A DNA stretch of 64,000 nt from Owenia fusiformis (lineage: Eukaryota; Annelida; Polychaeta; Sabellida; Oweniidae): assembly GCA_903813345.2 (NCBI GenBank), contig CAIIXF020000007.1, positions 23,673,564 to 23,737,563 of the forward strand, read 5' to 3'. The translations under genes and the position numbers were made by a program. Numbering within the stretch: position 1 is the first letter of the stretch; each line of letters begins with the position of its first letter. This document shows positions 40,701 through 55,700 of the stretch, in pieces. The notes below the pieces were generated by a model. That model saw only the letters and a list, made by a program, of their open reading frames with translations, made no database searches and had not been told where the DNA came from.

Positions 40701-43700
40701 GTCCATGAAAATGAATCATTATACTGTATAGAAGATGAATATGAATAGAGTCAATCATCAATCCATATAGTCTGTTACCTCTGGGAGGAAACCTAGTACC
40801 ATGTAAAATAAGCAAATTAATTATCATTAATTAGTTATCTATTATGCATCACTACTATGGCACCACTTACTCTTATCATAGTTGCTACAAACATTTAGTA
40901 ACAATCATGTAGGGTAGATTAACTTTAAAGTTCGGAACAAAATCTCAATGTCTTTTCCACACAAAACTGATATCAAATATTGCCCTTGTACTTCAGTGTG
41001 ATTTTTGTATACTGTTCCATTAATAGTACATTTTTAATCGTTCTTAAAACATGTTTCCTCGAGAACTTGGAAAATATGTTTAATACGCTATTATCACCCA
41101 ATGAAAAGTCATCGAAATTAAACCCTCCACCCTAAGCATATATTGTTTCATGTTGAAAAACATTGATATTTTTGGCCAACCTATAAATAGTATATTATAA
41201 TGACTAGACATTCCACAAGCATTGACCAACTTGAAATTCAAGGGGCCATCTTGAAACCTACCCTGCCGCCACCTGGGGTACCAGCCCCATGACCACTGCC
41301 TCCAATGAACTGAAAATAATTTGCAAAATGTAAATTCTGTTTTTCAGCAGGCATCATCAAAGGAGTTTGGCCCTGCTCATTTCCCCTGAAATGGCTTTTT
41401 CCAGAAATGGACAAAATTAAGGGAATAGGACCAAATCTTCACCTGGGATTTAAGCTTCATACACACTTTTAAATCCCAGACAAAACCTAAAGTATCAAAA
41501 CTCTTTTTGGGTCTCAATAACCTGATTTCCCCCAGTCAGTGCACCTTTTGATTATTATGGCAAATAGTAATAAATTACTTCCCAGTCGATTCATGGATCT
41601 GAAGTGTTGCTTCTAAAGAATTTAGAATTAACACATCCGAGCCAAAACATTCAGCGGCAAGAGAGATAAGGTAGAGAGTTGTATTAATAAAGAAACCAAA
41701 AATAAAAGTGTTTGTATTGGATGGGTCCTTAATCAAATGGAGAACAGCATAGTACTCGACAAACCAATGCTAAGTCACTCAAAGATAGTATTGATGACAT
41801 AAGCCCACAATGGAGCACCATTGACCCAAATGAACAGACTCTCTGACTACTGAAATACCTCTTTAAACAAAAGGAATTAGCATTTTCAAAATTTAAACAA
41901 ATTAATGTATCGTTGGTAACTAAGATATATAAGTAATTGAGCAATGCATTTACATATGCATTGCTTTTTATTTGAAAGTTCTTCGCAATATAAATGTCAT
42001 GACACTACAGTTTATGATAGGAGATACAATATTTTACCAGATAAAATAGATGACCATCTACGATTTGATATCATAAGTTACAATATTATGGTATCCAAGG
42101 AATCAAAGATTAGTAAATTCCTTGGTTCTCTTGAAACCCCATGGTCAATTATATACCTGATTAAAATTGCAAAGGTTTGAGCAGTTTATGATGAACCTAT
42201 CAAATGGTTTTGTATTCAGATATATCAGCAATGACATGTTTTGTCATTTTCTCATAAGAAATCACTTGTTTTCTAAACAGGGGAGACTATTGTTGACAAT
42301 ACCATAACCTTTTATTTTGAATATAAAAAATAAAAAAATCAGTTCAGAATAACATATGATCTTTTCAGAAAGTAGTTTGGATTTCCTGCTTCAAGCCCTT
42401 GTCACCCCTCCCCCCCCCCCCTCTCAAGCACACACACACATTTCAGCTCTATTCGTCCACAAGGCGGCCAAGAATATAAGGGAGGAGGCCCTGGGCCTTG
42501 ATGCAACACTAGCCTGTAGTCAACCACCTAATATTTCATCCCATATTAAATTTCAATCATGTCCTCCATGATATTAATGATCGATTTTTGATAGCTTCAA
42601 GGGGACTGTATTCTCCAAAAATGTCATAAAATATAAAAGGCAATTAAATTTTTATGGTTTCATATGATTTTGACCTCTTCTGTATTAGTTTAACCTACGA
42701 ACAAGTGTGTAAGAGCCATTCAAACAAGAAAATTGATCATAAAATATACCCGAAATGCTGAGAATTTTATACAAATTGTCAATCGTAATTTCATTCACAT
42801 AGACACTTTTAGAAAATAATCACACCCTTTACATGTTAATTTGACAATTATTTGTAATATTTGTAATATGCTTAGTCAGCACTCTTCCTGTGTTAATATA
42901 TAATGATTTTGTTACAGTGTAACTGAAATTCATAAGGTGACAGTTAAGTTATGAATTGTGGTTCAAGTGGTTTTCTACTGTTGGCATGTAATAATGATGT
43001 CATCTTGTATATACCTGAAGTGGTAATTATGATTAAAATATTGACCATTTATCAACCTACAATATACCAGGTGTTCCTTTTGGATATATCAAAACTGAGC
43101 AATATTACATATGACATAGCTTAAAAATGCATATTTTCTGAAAAAAATCAAAGGTTTTCACTAACATTTAGGATTTTTCGTCACATGTATACATGTACAG
43201 TGTTCGCGCTAGCCATTAAAATTTCTGAGTCCCAGGGACGCAACCCATTTGAAAAATTTGAGTCCCCATCTAATTTTTTTGCGTCCCTCTTATTTCTTCA
43301 CAAAGTACAAGAAAATATTGTGAAAGTGAAAATAAAGTGGGCGATAATAGAGTGCTTACACTAAAATGGGATAAAAATGACATATATTGTAATTTGATGC
43401 ATCCTCCCGATAAATATCTATCACTGGGTCCTTTGCACACAATTCTTAAGTAATGTTATACCAAAATAGTCCGAAATGAATAAAGGAAATGCTCAAATTA
43501 AGAGTTTTGTTTTCACATTTTACAAACTTGCGATCTTGAAGGTCATGTCAAGGTCGTGAACTTTTGCTTCTTTTTATTAACATTTCTCCTTATTCTGAAG
43601 ACTTTTAGATGAAAAACCTCGATCTATCATTAAACAATTATCTTGATGTATATTAGATCGATATATAATGGTTTCTAGTGGAAATAATAAAAATAATCGT

Positions 43701-46700
43701 GAAAAACAATTGTTTCAATTTGTGGGGAACCACAGGGGATTTCTGCAATATTGTATGTTTTGATCTTCCATTTCGATTGCGGCATTTTCCGGAATATATC
43801 GGAACCAATCAAAATCCATGTCTCATACTGGAAACTCTGTTAATCTTCGGTAGTCATGATAGCAAATCAGATTTATCGATATAAATATACCTTGATCATT
43901 GCTCGCCGTATATCAAGGTAGTGAGTTTGAAAATCTTGATGAAAATCATGTTTCACCGCCACTGTGCTGCAGTAAAAGTTATCTTGAAGCAGTTTATAAT
44001 TTTTGCGTCCTAGGGACGTAAGTTGATTTTTATTTTTACGTCCAACCTTCTGAAATTTCCGTAAAAATGGCAAAAAACGGCGTCAACGCGAACACTGATG
44101 TATAAGTTCAAACAACGATATCTATTTCAACTTCATAGTTTTTTTTTAGAAAATTCCTTATTTTAATATGCTTACATATAAGTTTTATGATAACATTTAA
44201 GTGACATGATCTTTAAACAGGAAAACATTAAGGGAGACATTCAAATCTTCATTAAATATCACTTGACCTTCTATAACTCTGTATTATGGGAAATGGTGAC
44301 TACAATATCCCTCTGGGAGAAAAGAAATGACCAATTAAACATAATTCTTGAAACATATCCTATTTACAAAGGCCTAAATTAATATCTGAAAATATCTATT
44401 TGGAACGAACAGACCAGAAAGGTCTATCTAAGCTTGGGGCATATTTTAGACAACACGGATAAATAAATGACATATCAAAATCATAAACTGAAAATAGAAT
44501 GGCAACTCTAACAGAAAAGAGGTATACAGGATCATAATATATATTATAAGACCATTCAATTCCACACTAATGACTTGAACCATATACTCTTCTATAGCCA
44601 TGACCATGTTTCAAGAAACAAGGGTCTAGAACTTCTAAGAGTAAATATCTGTGGTATCTCTGATATCTTGACCCTTAGCAGGACTGTCATGATGAAAAAT
44701 TGATAAACAATAACCAGAATTGCCACTATGGTTGTTTACCACTCTTCCAAATTATTTCATCTTTCCCATCCTTGCCTTACATACACAGGTACGGGTTCTT
44801 CTCATAACAGAATTCTTCAGCCTCCCAACATCACTAATTACTATGGGAAACAATCATGATCAATTTCATTGTTTCCTTTTCAATTTAAAACAATGCATTA
44901 TGGTAATGACATGCCTATCATATTGCGACATGTTCTGTTTATGAATTGTATATTGGAGCTGTCATCATATGGTCTACTAGCTCAACTGTAAACAATCTCA
45001 TTCAGCATTATTGCAGTTAATGGTTACTTTTAGGCTCCCCTTCAGGAGTGGGGTATAGTGGTTGTGGTTACATCATAGTTACATCAAGTTAGCTCATAAG
45101 AACACAAAAAAACAACAAAAATAACTATACATGAATACCACCAAAGTCTTTAAACTTTGAAACAGTGTACTAGGAATTCAAACCACATTTTCAATTCTAA
45201 TCAAAGATAACCAATCACTCTATTCTCATTAGAAATAGTTTAGAAAGGACTGGTTGTATTAGTCAGAGTTAGTTTGGATTTATCCTGACAGTTGACAAAC
45301 TGATCACATAACTCTTTGCAAGACATTCACTCCATGGAAACTCTGAGACTTAATCATCTACCCTAAATCCATTTGTTACATCCACTATCACAAAATCACA
45401 GCATTACACTCTCTGCATAATGTATTCATTTCATATTTAATCTCCAATAAAATGCTAGGGAAGGTCCATTTGAGATTTTTATGATCTCATCAGCATCAAC
45501 ATTGTAAAACCAACTGGAACAATCAATCAGAGGGAGTTGTGGCTAGATAATGAGGATACAGGGTAGAAATAACTTGAATGGTCTAAATTGCAATGTAAGG
45601 GGTTCTTGAAAATGTCATCAATATTCTTGAGACAGGATCCCACCCTCAAATGTGAATACTCTTTGTATGTTGTGACTATAGAACTGTAAAGGGCAGATGA
45701 ACACGGGGTACCATCGAATAATTTTGGCAACGTACCGGAGAACGACATTTTACTAAGAAATGGCAATAATTTAGCACAATATATTTTTTAACTAGAGTTC
45801 TATTTTGATTTTGACAAAAGTAAGTATTCCATGCAATAACTATTTCATTCATGAGTTTGTAGGAATTCTGTTGGAACCCAGTTCTGATCAAGTACGAAGT
45901 TATTGAAATCGGCGCAGACGGACTTTACTCCAAAGATGGTTTTTCGATTATAACTTTTCACAACATTTAAGTATAGACTTTTGAAAAAAGTACAGAATAG
46001 TCCTTATACTTTTGAATAATTCTGTTATTTCTGTTCACACGACTCTGATTTGTTTAATTAAAAAAAAAAGTTTTAAAAATATTACTTAGGAACGTAACCG
46101 GAGCTGGGAACGTAACCGGAGCAGATCAGTTGAATTATTTAATCAAAAAAATTTAAATATATGATTTAAAGCACATATACTAATGTAAAAACATACGGGA
46201 TTGTTCGAATGCGTATTTATTACATTTTATTTAATGAAAAAAATTTATCCATTGTGAAAAATTAAATTTGGTATTTACCATGCATAAGTGCACTTACCTT
46301 AGAAAGGCTATCAAACATAGAACAATCATTGTATGGAGAATGAACTGATTAAATGTAGTAAGCAAATAATTCCATTTGATTTCACCCATTGTATTTGTTC
46401 AGCGAACTATTAGAACCTAGTCTGTTATACTAATTTCTAATTAATTTCTAATTTATACTAATTGCCATGCATTGATTTTCCTGTAAGTGAAGGGTAATAA
46501 ATGCTCATTTTAACATTCATGATATGTTTGTAAATAATATGCTTTAAATCATATATTTTATTTTTTTAAATTATATAATTCAACTGATCTGCTCCGGTTA
46601 CGTTCCCAGCTCCGGTTACATTCCTAAGTAATATTTTTAAAACTTTTTTTTAATTAAACAAATCAGAGTCGTGTGAATCAGAAATAACAGAATTATTCAA

Positions 46701-49700
46701 TAGTATAAGGACTATTCTGTACTTTTTTCAAAAGTCTATACTTAAATGTTGTAAAAAGTTATAATCGAAAAACCATCTTTCGGAGTAAAGTCCGACTGCG
46801 CCGATTTCAATAACTTCGTACTTGATCAGAACTGGGTTCCAACAGAATTCCTACAAACTCATGAATGAAATAGCCATTGCATGGAATACTTACTTTTGTC
46901 AAAATCAAAGTAGAACTCTAGTTAAAAAATATATTGTGCTAAATTATTGCCATTTCTTAGTAAAATGTCGTTCTCCGGTACGTTGCCAAAATTATTTGAT
47001 GGTACCCCGTGATGAACAGGTACCCTTTGCATTCGTTTGACTTCACTTCTTAAAAGAGAGCTTCATCTTCAGTTTAGTAGTTTAACTAGACTCTGCACGG
47101 AGGGTAATGAACAGGTCAGATGAACAGGTACGCTTTGCATTCGTTTGACTTCACTTCTTAAAAGAGAGCTTCGTCTTCAGTTTAGTAGTTTAACTAGACT
47201 CTGCACGCAGGGTAATGAACAGGTCTAATATGCCTCCAATCTGCATATATTGTTTTAAAATCATGCTTTGGTGAATGAGATTTTTCAATCAAAATTGTAT
47301 ATATCCAAATGCCATTCTGTTATACATGACATCTGACTATACATGACATCTGACTATGATTTAGATTTACCATCTCTGCTAATTAGTATAATGTCCGAAT
47401 AAATGTTCAATAACACAACCATTAAAGCATTTGATAAATTATTAATATTAGATTAAGCCTGTCCAAAAAACCAACCCCAAATTCAACCAAAATAAACTTA
47501 GAGGTGGATGAAACTCAGTCTGATTAAAGATATATAAAACATACCTCAAAAAATCATAAACATTCCTTTGCTTTTCGATCAGTTCTGATCACCATGCCTT
47601 TATATAAACATGTGGGTGAATTTTTACAGACTGTTTTATTGTTGCCAAAGGTTCATCAAGTCTTTTGGGAGAGACTATCAAACATAAAAGATCTGATCAA
47701 CGCTAATCAAATTGAAAGGCAACTTGATAATAAGTATATGGTTATTGATCTTAATGACGAAGTCTACCAAGGGATGAAAACATTTGCCAACAAAAAATCA
47801 TAATTCAGATAAGTAAGCATACTGAGTATTCTTGAGGAGTTTCCGTTGGAGATGCCTGTCAATTTAAAAGAAACTGTCACCATGAGAGAACATAAAATCT
47901 TCTTCCGTGAAACATTTGCTATCAAAAAATCATAACTTTGATAATGTTTAACCATGTTGAAGATATTTGTTGGTATATCTGTTTGTAATGTAAACAATTT
48001 TCACCATGGCTTCTATAAAATTCCTTCAAGAAACATTTTGCATGTTGCAAAACAAAAAGATGACAACTGGAATAGCAATTTATGCTTGTCAATTTTCAAA
48101 GCATTGTCACTGTTTGTGAATGATCAATAGCTTATTGAGAAACAACTTGCCGGCATTTACAGAAACAGAAGGAGGACTACAATGGCAAATTGTGCTCGTC
48201 AAGGGGCTTGAGAGTTCTTATATTCTGAAGTTTATTGAATAGTATTTTATCGAGTAGGGAGCCTCATAGCAAAATATCTTTGTATCATCAGAAATGGAGA
48301 TGGAGAAATCTCTTGCTAATGGCAATTTCAAAGATCTATCTGACATGATGTCTGATAATGGGTCTTCTCTTGAAGGCATGATTTATTTCAATCTATTTTC
48401 AATTCAATGATATGTCTGGAATAAATGTGTGGAGTATATTCTAAATGTGACCAGAAATATCATTACTTGATATCCCATAAGAATGTAATTTTGCATCATT
48501 TTTGTTACATCTGGATTGGAGGAAACTGATAAAAACAAACCAGAGTTTTCATCAAAACTGATGATGGAACATTTTGGCTTTGCCGCTAAGGTTCATGATA
48601 TGAATTTTCCAAAATAAAACAGTAATCATGATGATGAACTATCATATCTGTTGTAAGAGAAAAGGAGATGGTATAAGTAAAGAATGCCAATTATGGGATT
48701 CCATGAAATCAGGACATGAAAAAATGCCCAGTGTGAGTGTGTTATCTTACACATGGGAACCAATAAGCAAACAAACAAACAAACTCCCCAATTAAGCTAA
48801 TGATTTGTCTTACAAATGAGGGCATGTCTATGTGACATCAAACAGGTCTACATTACATAGGAGGTCCATGACAGGAATCATCTGAATATTCTTACCCTGT
48901 TTTAAATTGGCTAACCACACCACACTATCCTCTGATTGCTACAGATGACATTTTGCTGATGAAGTCCGAACAAATTTCAAATATAGTTTTCATGGTCTTT
49001 GATTGCACTGATTAAAGATCAAGACAGTTGTAGGAGGTGGTACCACAAAATCATGCAACATTTGCACTGAACTTTAGAATGACCTATATATAGGTCAAAA
49101 CTGGCAGAAACTCCATGGAATATTGTCATGGCCGACTGTGAAAACAAATAACATTCTGCCATAGATCCAAAATGCATTTTTTTGACTTGCTGACACATTG
49201 TTTTTTCAGCTCTGATGTACATTTTCTTGATATATCTACTGTTTTAAAATTAAATGAGATTTTAGGGAATGTTCGACCTGCTATCCTTAAACCCCAGGTA
49301 TTTAGCACTAGGAGCCTTAGTTAGAGGAGGTGAATCTATTGTGAAGGGTAGACTATCACAGAGATGACTCAGAAGGAATGGAATGGTAGCATAATAACAG
49401 AGCCATATCATTGTAGTACTCTGGTAATTATCTGTACATAATCTGACATTGTGGAAGACTGTGGTTGGTCAATGGTCATATCTCCTTTCTGGATGCATCC
49501 ACCATGAATTACCAAAGCAATCTCTTGGTCTGTATATTCATTGTAAGAGAGATGTGAAGATAAGTAACAGAATGGGACACATCATCTTTCTTCTCCCTGC
49601 CTTCTTTTCTAACTTGATGACTAACCATTCTTCAATGTTGAGTTTCTCTCATATACTTGCTAGTTTCAAGTTCCAAAACTTGTGGAAAAGGGCGGACACA

Positions 49701-52700
49701 GAAGTTAATTAGGGGTTTATTATATCAAAAATATGACCCTTTGGATATTTTTCAAACAAGCCCCCCAAAACAAAAAAAATCCAGGGCCCACATCCACTAA
49801 AAGTTATCATAATCCGTGTGACTGAAAGGTATGTACCACTAGTAGACCACCAGTGTGAACAGGACCAGTTCAGCCAGCAAATGTTAGCATGAATAAAGAA
49901 TATGAGTAGGAAAGAACAATTTGTTAAACATTCTAAATGAAAAATTACAAGAAACAGCAGGGATAGGGGAGAAACAAAATAGCCCAGAGAAATCTGTAGG
50001 GTTCATATTTATATTTTCTTGCATGCAACCAAACAATTAATTCTTTAAAAATCAGCAAGTTAATCTGAATAAGAAAAAATTTTAATTAAAATATGTACAA
50101 AAATGTAATAAAAAAATTAAAAGGTTGATTTCAGAATGGCTATTCAATAAATGCATGTCAAGTTCAAGAACTCAAGAAACTTAAATACCACAACAACAAT
50201 TATTATACAACTTAATAAATCATAGGATCAGATTGATATCAGGTTAATTGTATTTCAGGATGATAGTACCATAACACAGAAAGGGCTTATATGTATTTTC
50301 TGTCTATTGCACTGGATGTTAGAGTGCTAGACCACTAGAATACAGATGAGGCATAAACATAATGACTGCCAAAGGCACAAAATATATATTCCACTTCAAA
50401 GGGGAATTATCATGGATATTCAAAACCTGTGCCAATACTCCAAAATGTATTTCTCAAAGAGCATGATAAGGCCAGTAAAAGAGAAGGGGCAATGGAACAT
50501 CTCTATGGACATGATGAAAATGATGCACTTGCTAGAGCTTTTATATAGACAGAGAGAGAAGCACAAATAGACAAGACTTTCAAGTTATAAATCTGAAAAA
50601 TGGACCGTATAATAAACACCAGGTTTTCTAAAAAAAATACACACCCACTAATAGAAAAAATCATAGAATCCATAATTATATGTGTGCTTGCATGTGTATA
50701 TGTTCAACCACACACAGTGCTTTTAACTCCTTCTCTTTTCAGCTGACTCAATGTTTCAATCATAACCCCATGCTATTCTTTGTTACTCGCATAATGACAC
50801 ACTCACATCATATAATTGATGTAATTTAACTTTCAATTGCTGGTTTCATAGGTTTTCATCACTCACTTTCAAAGATAAGCACTTTTGCCAAAAGCATGAC
50901 TTAAAAAGTTAGTAAGCTTCTAAAATAGAACAGTTTCAGGCTATGGCTGAGTCTGGATCTCATTTTACATGTAATTGGGTGCAATCCTGATTGATTCCCT
51001 TAAAACAAAAACAAAAATTCTTACATGACATTTAACAATAAATACAAATTTTTTCAAAAATCCAACACGAATTGGTGAAGTTTTGTAGTATATGATGGGT
51101 ATATGACTACCCCTAATTAATACCTGATACCTGCCTGGGTAAAAAAGTAAGTTAGTGCTAATTCTGAAAATCTTTCTGACATTTAACCCTTTAATCCATA
51201 CAAAATATGGCCGAAATCACCCCAATCTGTTTGGAATATATAGAGTTAAAATTAAAATCAACAAGACATGCGGTGGAATGTATTTTCTAGTAACCCCTAT
51301 CCAAACACAAATATTCTCAGCATCAAACGCCACATGATCAACACAATACTCTATTTTCATTAATAAACTTTAGTCAATATATGAATTTCTCTCCATTGAG
51401 CGCTGTCAATAATGTTTGGTATGATACGCTCTCACTTTAAAAATAATGACTCTCTCTATCACACATCGAGGCGGGAATTAAACATTGCATTGAATGCTAC
51501 ATTGACACTGACTTAATGTTTTTTACTATTATGAGTTCAACTGAATTTCAGAATATTATTCCAGCCCAAATGTATATTTATTGTATTTGAAAATTAATAT
51601 TACATGTACTCAACTTGGTGAATCAAAAGAATTCTCAAAGAATCCTGAAAATGAACTTTGGCAGAATAATGGACTTGACATGAGATGATAATAGCAAATT
51701 ACCATTATTTTATAGCACATTCTTGGACAACATGACTTGTGAAATGTTCTAGCAGATTTTCTCAATTCACAGATATTTCTTGAAACATGCATGATTTGTC
51801 TTAATGTATATACAGAAGAAACACAAAAATCACACATAAAACATTCTGTTACTAAGATCACCTCTGCCTTGCTAAACCATGCTCTGGTGTAATATAAGGA
51901 ACTGATAGAAAGGCGTGACCTCTCTTGTTACGCATGACAAGTTTGAATCAAAGTCCAGGATTATCTCACTTGTACACTGCATAGATAATTTGAAAATAAA
52001 ATCTTTTTTCAACTGTTAAGAGAATATAATGACATGGAATTAATGGCACTAGGTAAGTATTTACACAATTACAACTTTGTAATTTACAGGTACATGCATC
52101 TTAGAGTACTCATATATCATGGGTCATGTTTCTGTTAAAACAAATACAGGTAAACCAAAATGATAATGATCAAAAATAAAATTAATCATAAGAAGATAAT
52201 CATGAAGGCTGTAAATAAATATATGGCACCAATAAATACAACATTTAAAGGAGCACAATGCAATGACTTTATATGAACTGTGAAAAACAATAAGACCAGC
52301 ATGCTATAAAAGAGGATTTCAACCAATGAGTGTGTCAACTGTCAATATATCAGTAGTGTTATAAACCAGGTTGAGAGGTATGGGAATGATACACCTGTAC
52401 AAGTTAATTGATTAATTAACACTATCTAGCTTACCTGTGTTCTTATTAAACTTATCACTGTGAACAAATAGACACATCTCAAGGTATTCTTCATGATGTA
52501 AAACTCAACAGGTTGTTGTATCTATACTATCTATGTTAATCCTCAGATATAATTAGTATGTTGTAACTAACAGTGGCATCCACTTAAGCGTTGGTAACTT
52601 CAAAAGAAATGTCATTCATGATTTTATCTCCTCCGAAATGTTTGTAAAATTCACGCAACCACAAATGTATTTCCGTAGCAGTATCTTAAATGTAATTATA

Positions 52701-55700
52701 AATAACTTGTGGTTTTTGAAAAAATTCTAACAGTTAATATATTGCATATTTCCAAAGAGTCATTGAAAATGAAAAGCACTATTTTTTTGAGCTCTTTCAA
52801 ATCACTTTGTCTTCATTAACTCACTAATATCCGTGGCTGATTGCTTCCTCAATTTTCAATAGACTTGAATAAGCAGAAAAGTGAATGCACTCTGAAGCAA
52901 GTGGTCTAGCAGTCCTGAAAATCCACTTAACTTGAATGTGAGAATTCCTTAATCTTTAATATCCCACAAGATAATCTGATACAATTGCATTCAAACAAAA
53001 ATCAGCTTTCGGTTTTCAATTCAAAATGTTAGTCTTTCCTTAAACTGCCTTCTCTAACATTTTATCAGACTGATTTATTCCGAACTGTTCTTGTCCATTC
53101 CTCTGGCACCTTGGGTATGTCCGTCCTAGCTGCCCCACTCTCACTGCCAAAGTGAATGGAATGACAATCTAGCTTTACTATAGTAGCTGGGCCCATCAGG
53201 GGTGTCACTGTTAACCACTCATAGGCAGCTGTCTGATATCAATAGGTTCTATATGTAAATATGTTCACAGTGTATCATTTTGACAGTTAGATTTATTTGT
53301 GATCTACGCACTCTCAATATGTGATAGCAATTAACCCAAAGGAGGCTACAGTCTGACATAATTAACCCTATGGTGTCTAAATAAACAAAAGAACAATTCA
53401 CAGCACTTTCTAATATTAAATGTTACTTTCCGGAAACAGTCCCATGTATAATTAATATACAATTTATTATATTATATAACCCATAGATAAAGATTTAGAT
53501 TTTCCCATTCAATATCTCCGAAAGGCACAAAACTAAAGATAATAAGCAAATCGATACAATAAAGAACAGCCACCAGAGAGTGATTCCTTTCACTCACAAA
53601 ACATCAAAAGAGCTGCATATTTAGGGGAAGAGCATATTGACATGTCTACAGCATTTCCAAAAGAGGAAAGCCGGCTAAATTTTGGGAGTAAAGTTCCAGT
53701 TGTCATGAAATAAACTAGAGTAACCACAGAAAGCATAAAAAATACTTGCTTTAAGTTTTCAATTTCAGAGTCATAATTTCTAAATGACTATTGTGTGCAG
53801 CGAAGTGTCCCAACCCTAGCAGTTATTTATCACCAATAATTGCCTCTTGGGGCAAAACAAACTTCCAGAAAAAACCCAAGCACTTGTGCCAGCAGCTGTC
53901 TACAAACTTAATAGAAGGGTTGACAAATGCCTAATTGATACATCTTGTTAACAATGTGATTTTCAAGGGTCATTTTCCTCTAATGAAAATTTAAGACTTT
54001 TGGTGCATATTGCCTCAAGGAGTTGACATTCAGATCATCAGATCATGACGAGTCAACTAGCAAAGGTTATTACTCATGAATATGAGTTATTTATACTGAA
54101 TTACAGATGATAATAATAAAGTAGGATTGAAATAACGCTTATTTTACTGATTCAGAATAGATTTTTTGAGCAAATATTGTAGATACATATTTTGTAAAAA
54201 TATTGTACAGAGAGATATGATGGAAATCTACAACCATTTAATGTGTGATGGACAATTTAACAAAGTACTTTTTAACAAAAGAAATCATTTTGTGATGAAT
54301 CTTGCCTCCAATCAGTCTTAACGCAGAGTGAAGACATCGAGCGTCCCGCAGAGCATGCAAAGATGTTTGTGATAGAATTTTTCTATAAAATGCTAAAATG
54401 TCCTTTTTTCTCAAATCTTTGGATGCTAATTACAAGGTAAAAAGATGTGGTCAGTGATGGTATAAGAATGTGGAAAGGGAGTTTGATCACATCATCACAT
54501 TTAATTGAATGCATAGCCTATTAGATCAGCACTAAACAAAGTTGATATTTTTTTTAGAGGATAAGTTTTCACCGGTGTGTCAGCACTTTTAAACACCACA
54601 CCACATTTCTATGTCTCTTATATCATATTATGAAACATTATTAGCATGTTTTTCACCATTGTAATTCTGGTTTGTTTCAACTTTGACTTGTGTTTCCTAT
54701 GTAATGTACATGTCTTGTAGTCTTACACTAGTTTCTTGCAATCCTGGCATCATACAGCTAGCAGGAAGCTGTTTCCATGGTATTGTTTCTCTCAACATAA
54801 CCCAATAGATTCAAAACAATGATAGCTGTTGCTATGTACATTAACAAAACACTAGTGGAACTAATTAAACTTCAAATTTTGATTTTTCCCAGATATCAAA
54901 CAAAAAGCTTAACTAAAGAATGAAGTATAAAATAAGTTAGCTGATATAAGAGCCGAGTACTGTAGTACAAAAGATAAATGAGATTTTTCCAGCCAGACAA
55001 TCACTGGGGGATCTGACCCTTTGTCTGACATCACAAACTGTTCTCAGAAACCACCAGAAACTAAAGAACAAGAACCTTTCCACAGATTTTCTCATTTCTT
55101 ATTTGTTACCCTTCTTACAACTGATAGGGATAAATTGAGAGAAGGATTGCAGATGTCCATGATATACTGCATGAACAGTGTGATAAAGCACATGAAAAGC
55201 CTGTCATTTTGACATTTCCTTTAATACCTGGCATTGATCATGTAACACAATGTAGTGATGTAAGGGTATATTAGGTGGGAGTAGAATTAGATATAAGGGA
55301 CAGCCTGACCTTTTCCAGAATGCTGGGCCAGAATTCAAAGGATTGGGATTGGGATAAAAATAAGTAGGTCAAGTTATTTTAGAAAGAAAGTGGTTAAGAT
55401 TACACTGGTAGATCCTACTTCGGGGCCCCATTTTTTGATTTTGGACCAAAATAGTCCTTTTGAGCCTTATATTAAAGAACAGGCTTTACTTTTGAAACAA
55501 TTCATTTTTTTTAAATATCAAGGGAAATCTAAATATGCCCCTGGGTGAAAAAGACAAGTCAACCATTAGATTTTATGGTCCATCTCCAAGCTGGTTTATG
55601 GTTATGCAGTTGATCCACATTCTAATCTGTGATCCATAGAGTAAGCCAACTAGAACAACCGCAAAATAGTTTGTGGTTTATTAAGACGTTTTAGACATGC

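Larger units (their letters stand above)
39600..41310. repeat. Tandem duplication of a collagen mini-exon with flanking intron
   Basis: Blocks in 39600-39880 recur in 40760-41310: TAGTCTGTTA...CTGG, AAAATAAGCAAATTAATTA, TATGCATCACTACTATG, ACAAACATTTAGTA, ACATTC(C/T)ACAAGCAT and CCATCTTGAAACCTACCCTG, ending in the two mini-exons. Spacing grows from about 1.16 to 1.42 kb because the second block carries an insertion of about 260 bp. Confidence 0.8.

Noticed and set aside
42400-42425. Possible Pro-rich exon around the poly-C run
   Set aside because: It is a homopolymer next to a CA repeat with no splice sites; a simple-sequence tract.
45676-47040. Two near-identical frames (45676-45891 minus, 46822-47040 plus) as a duplicated gene
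   Set aside because: They are the two arms of one foldback element; similarity is at DNA level and extends far outside the frames.
47594-47803. 69-codon plus-strand frame starting [10 protein letters not shown]
   Set aside because: No recognisable domain or splice partners, and length is not unusual for chance.
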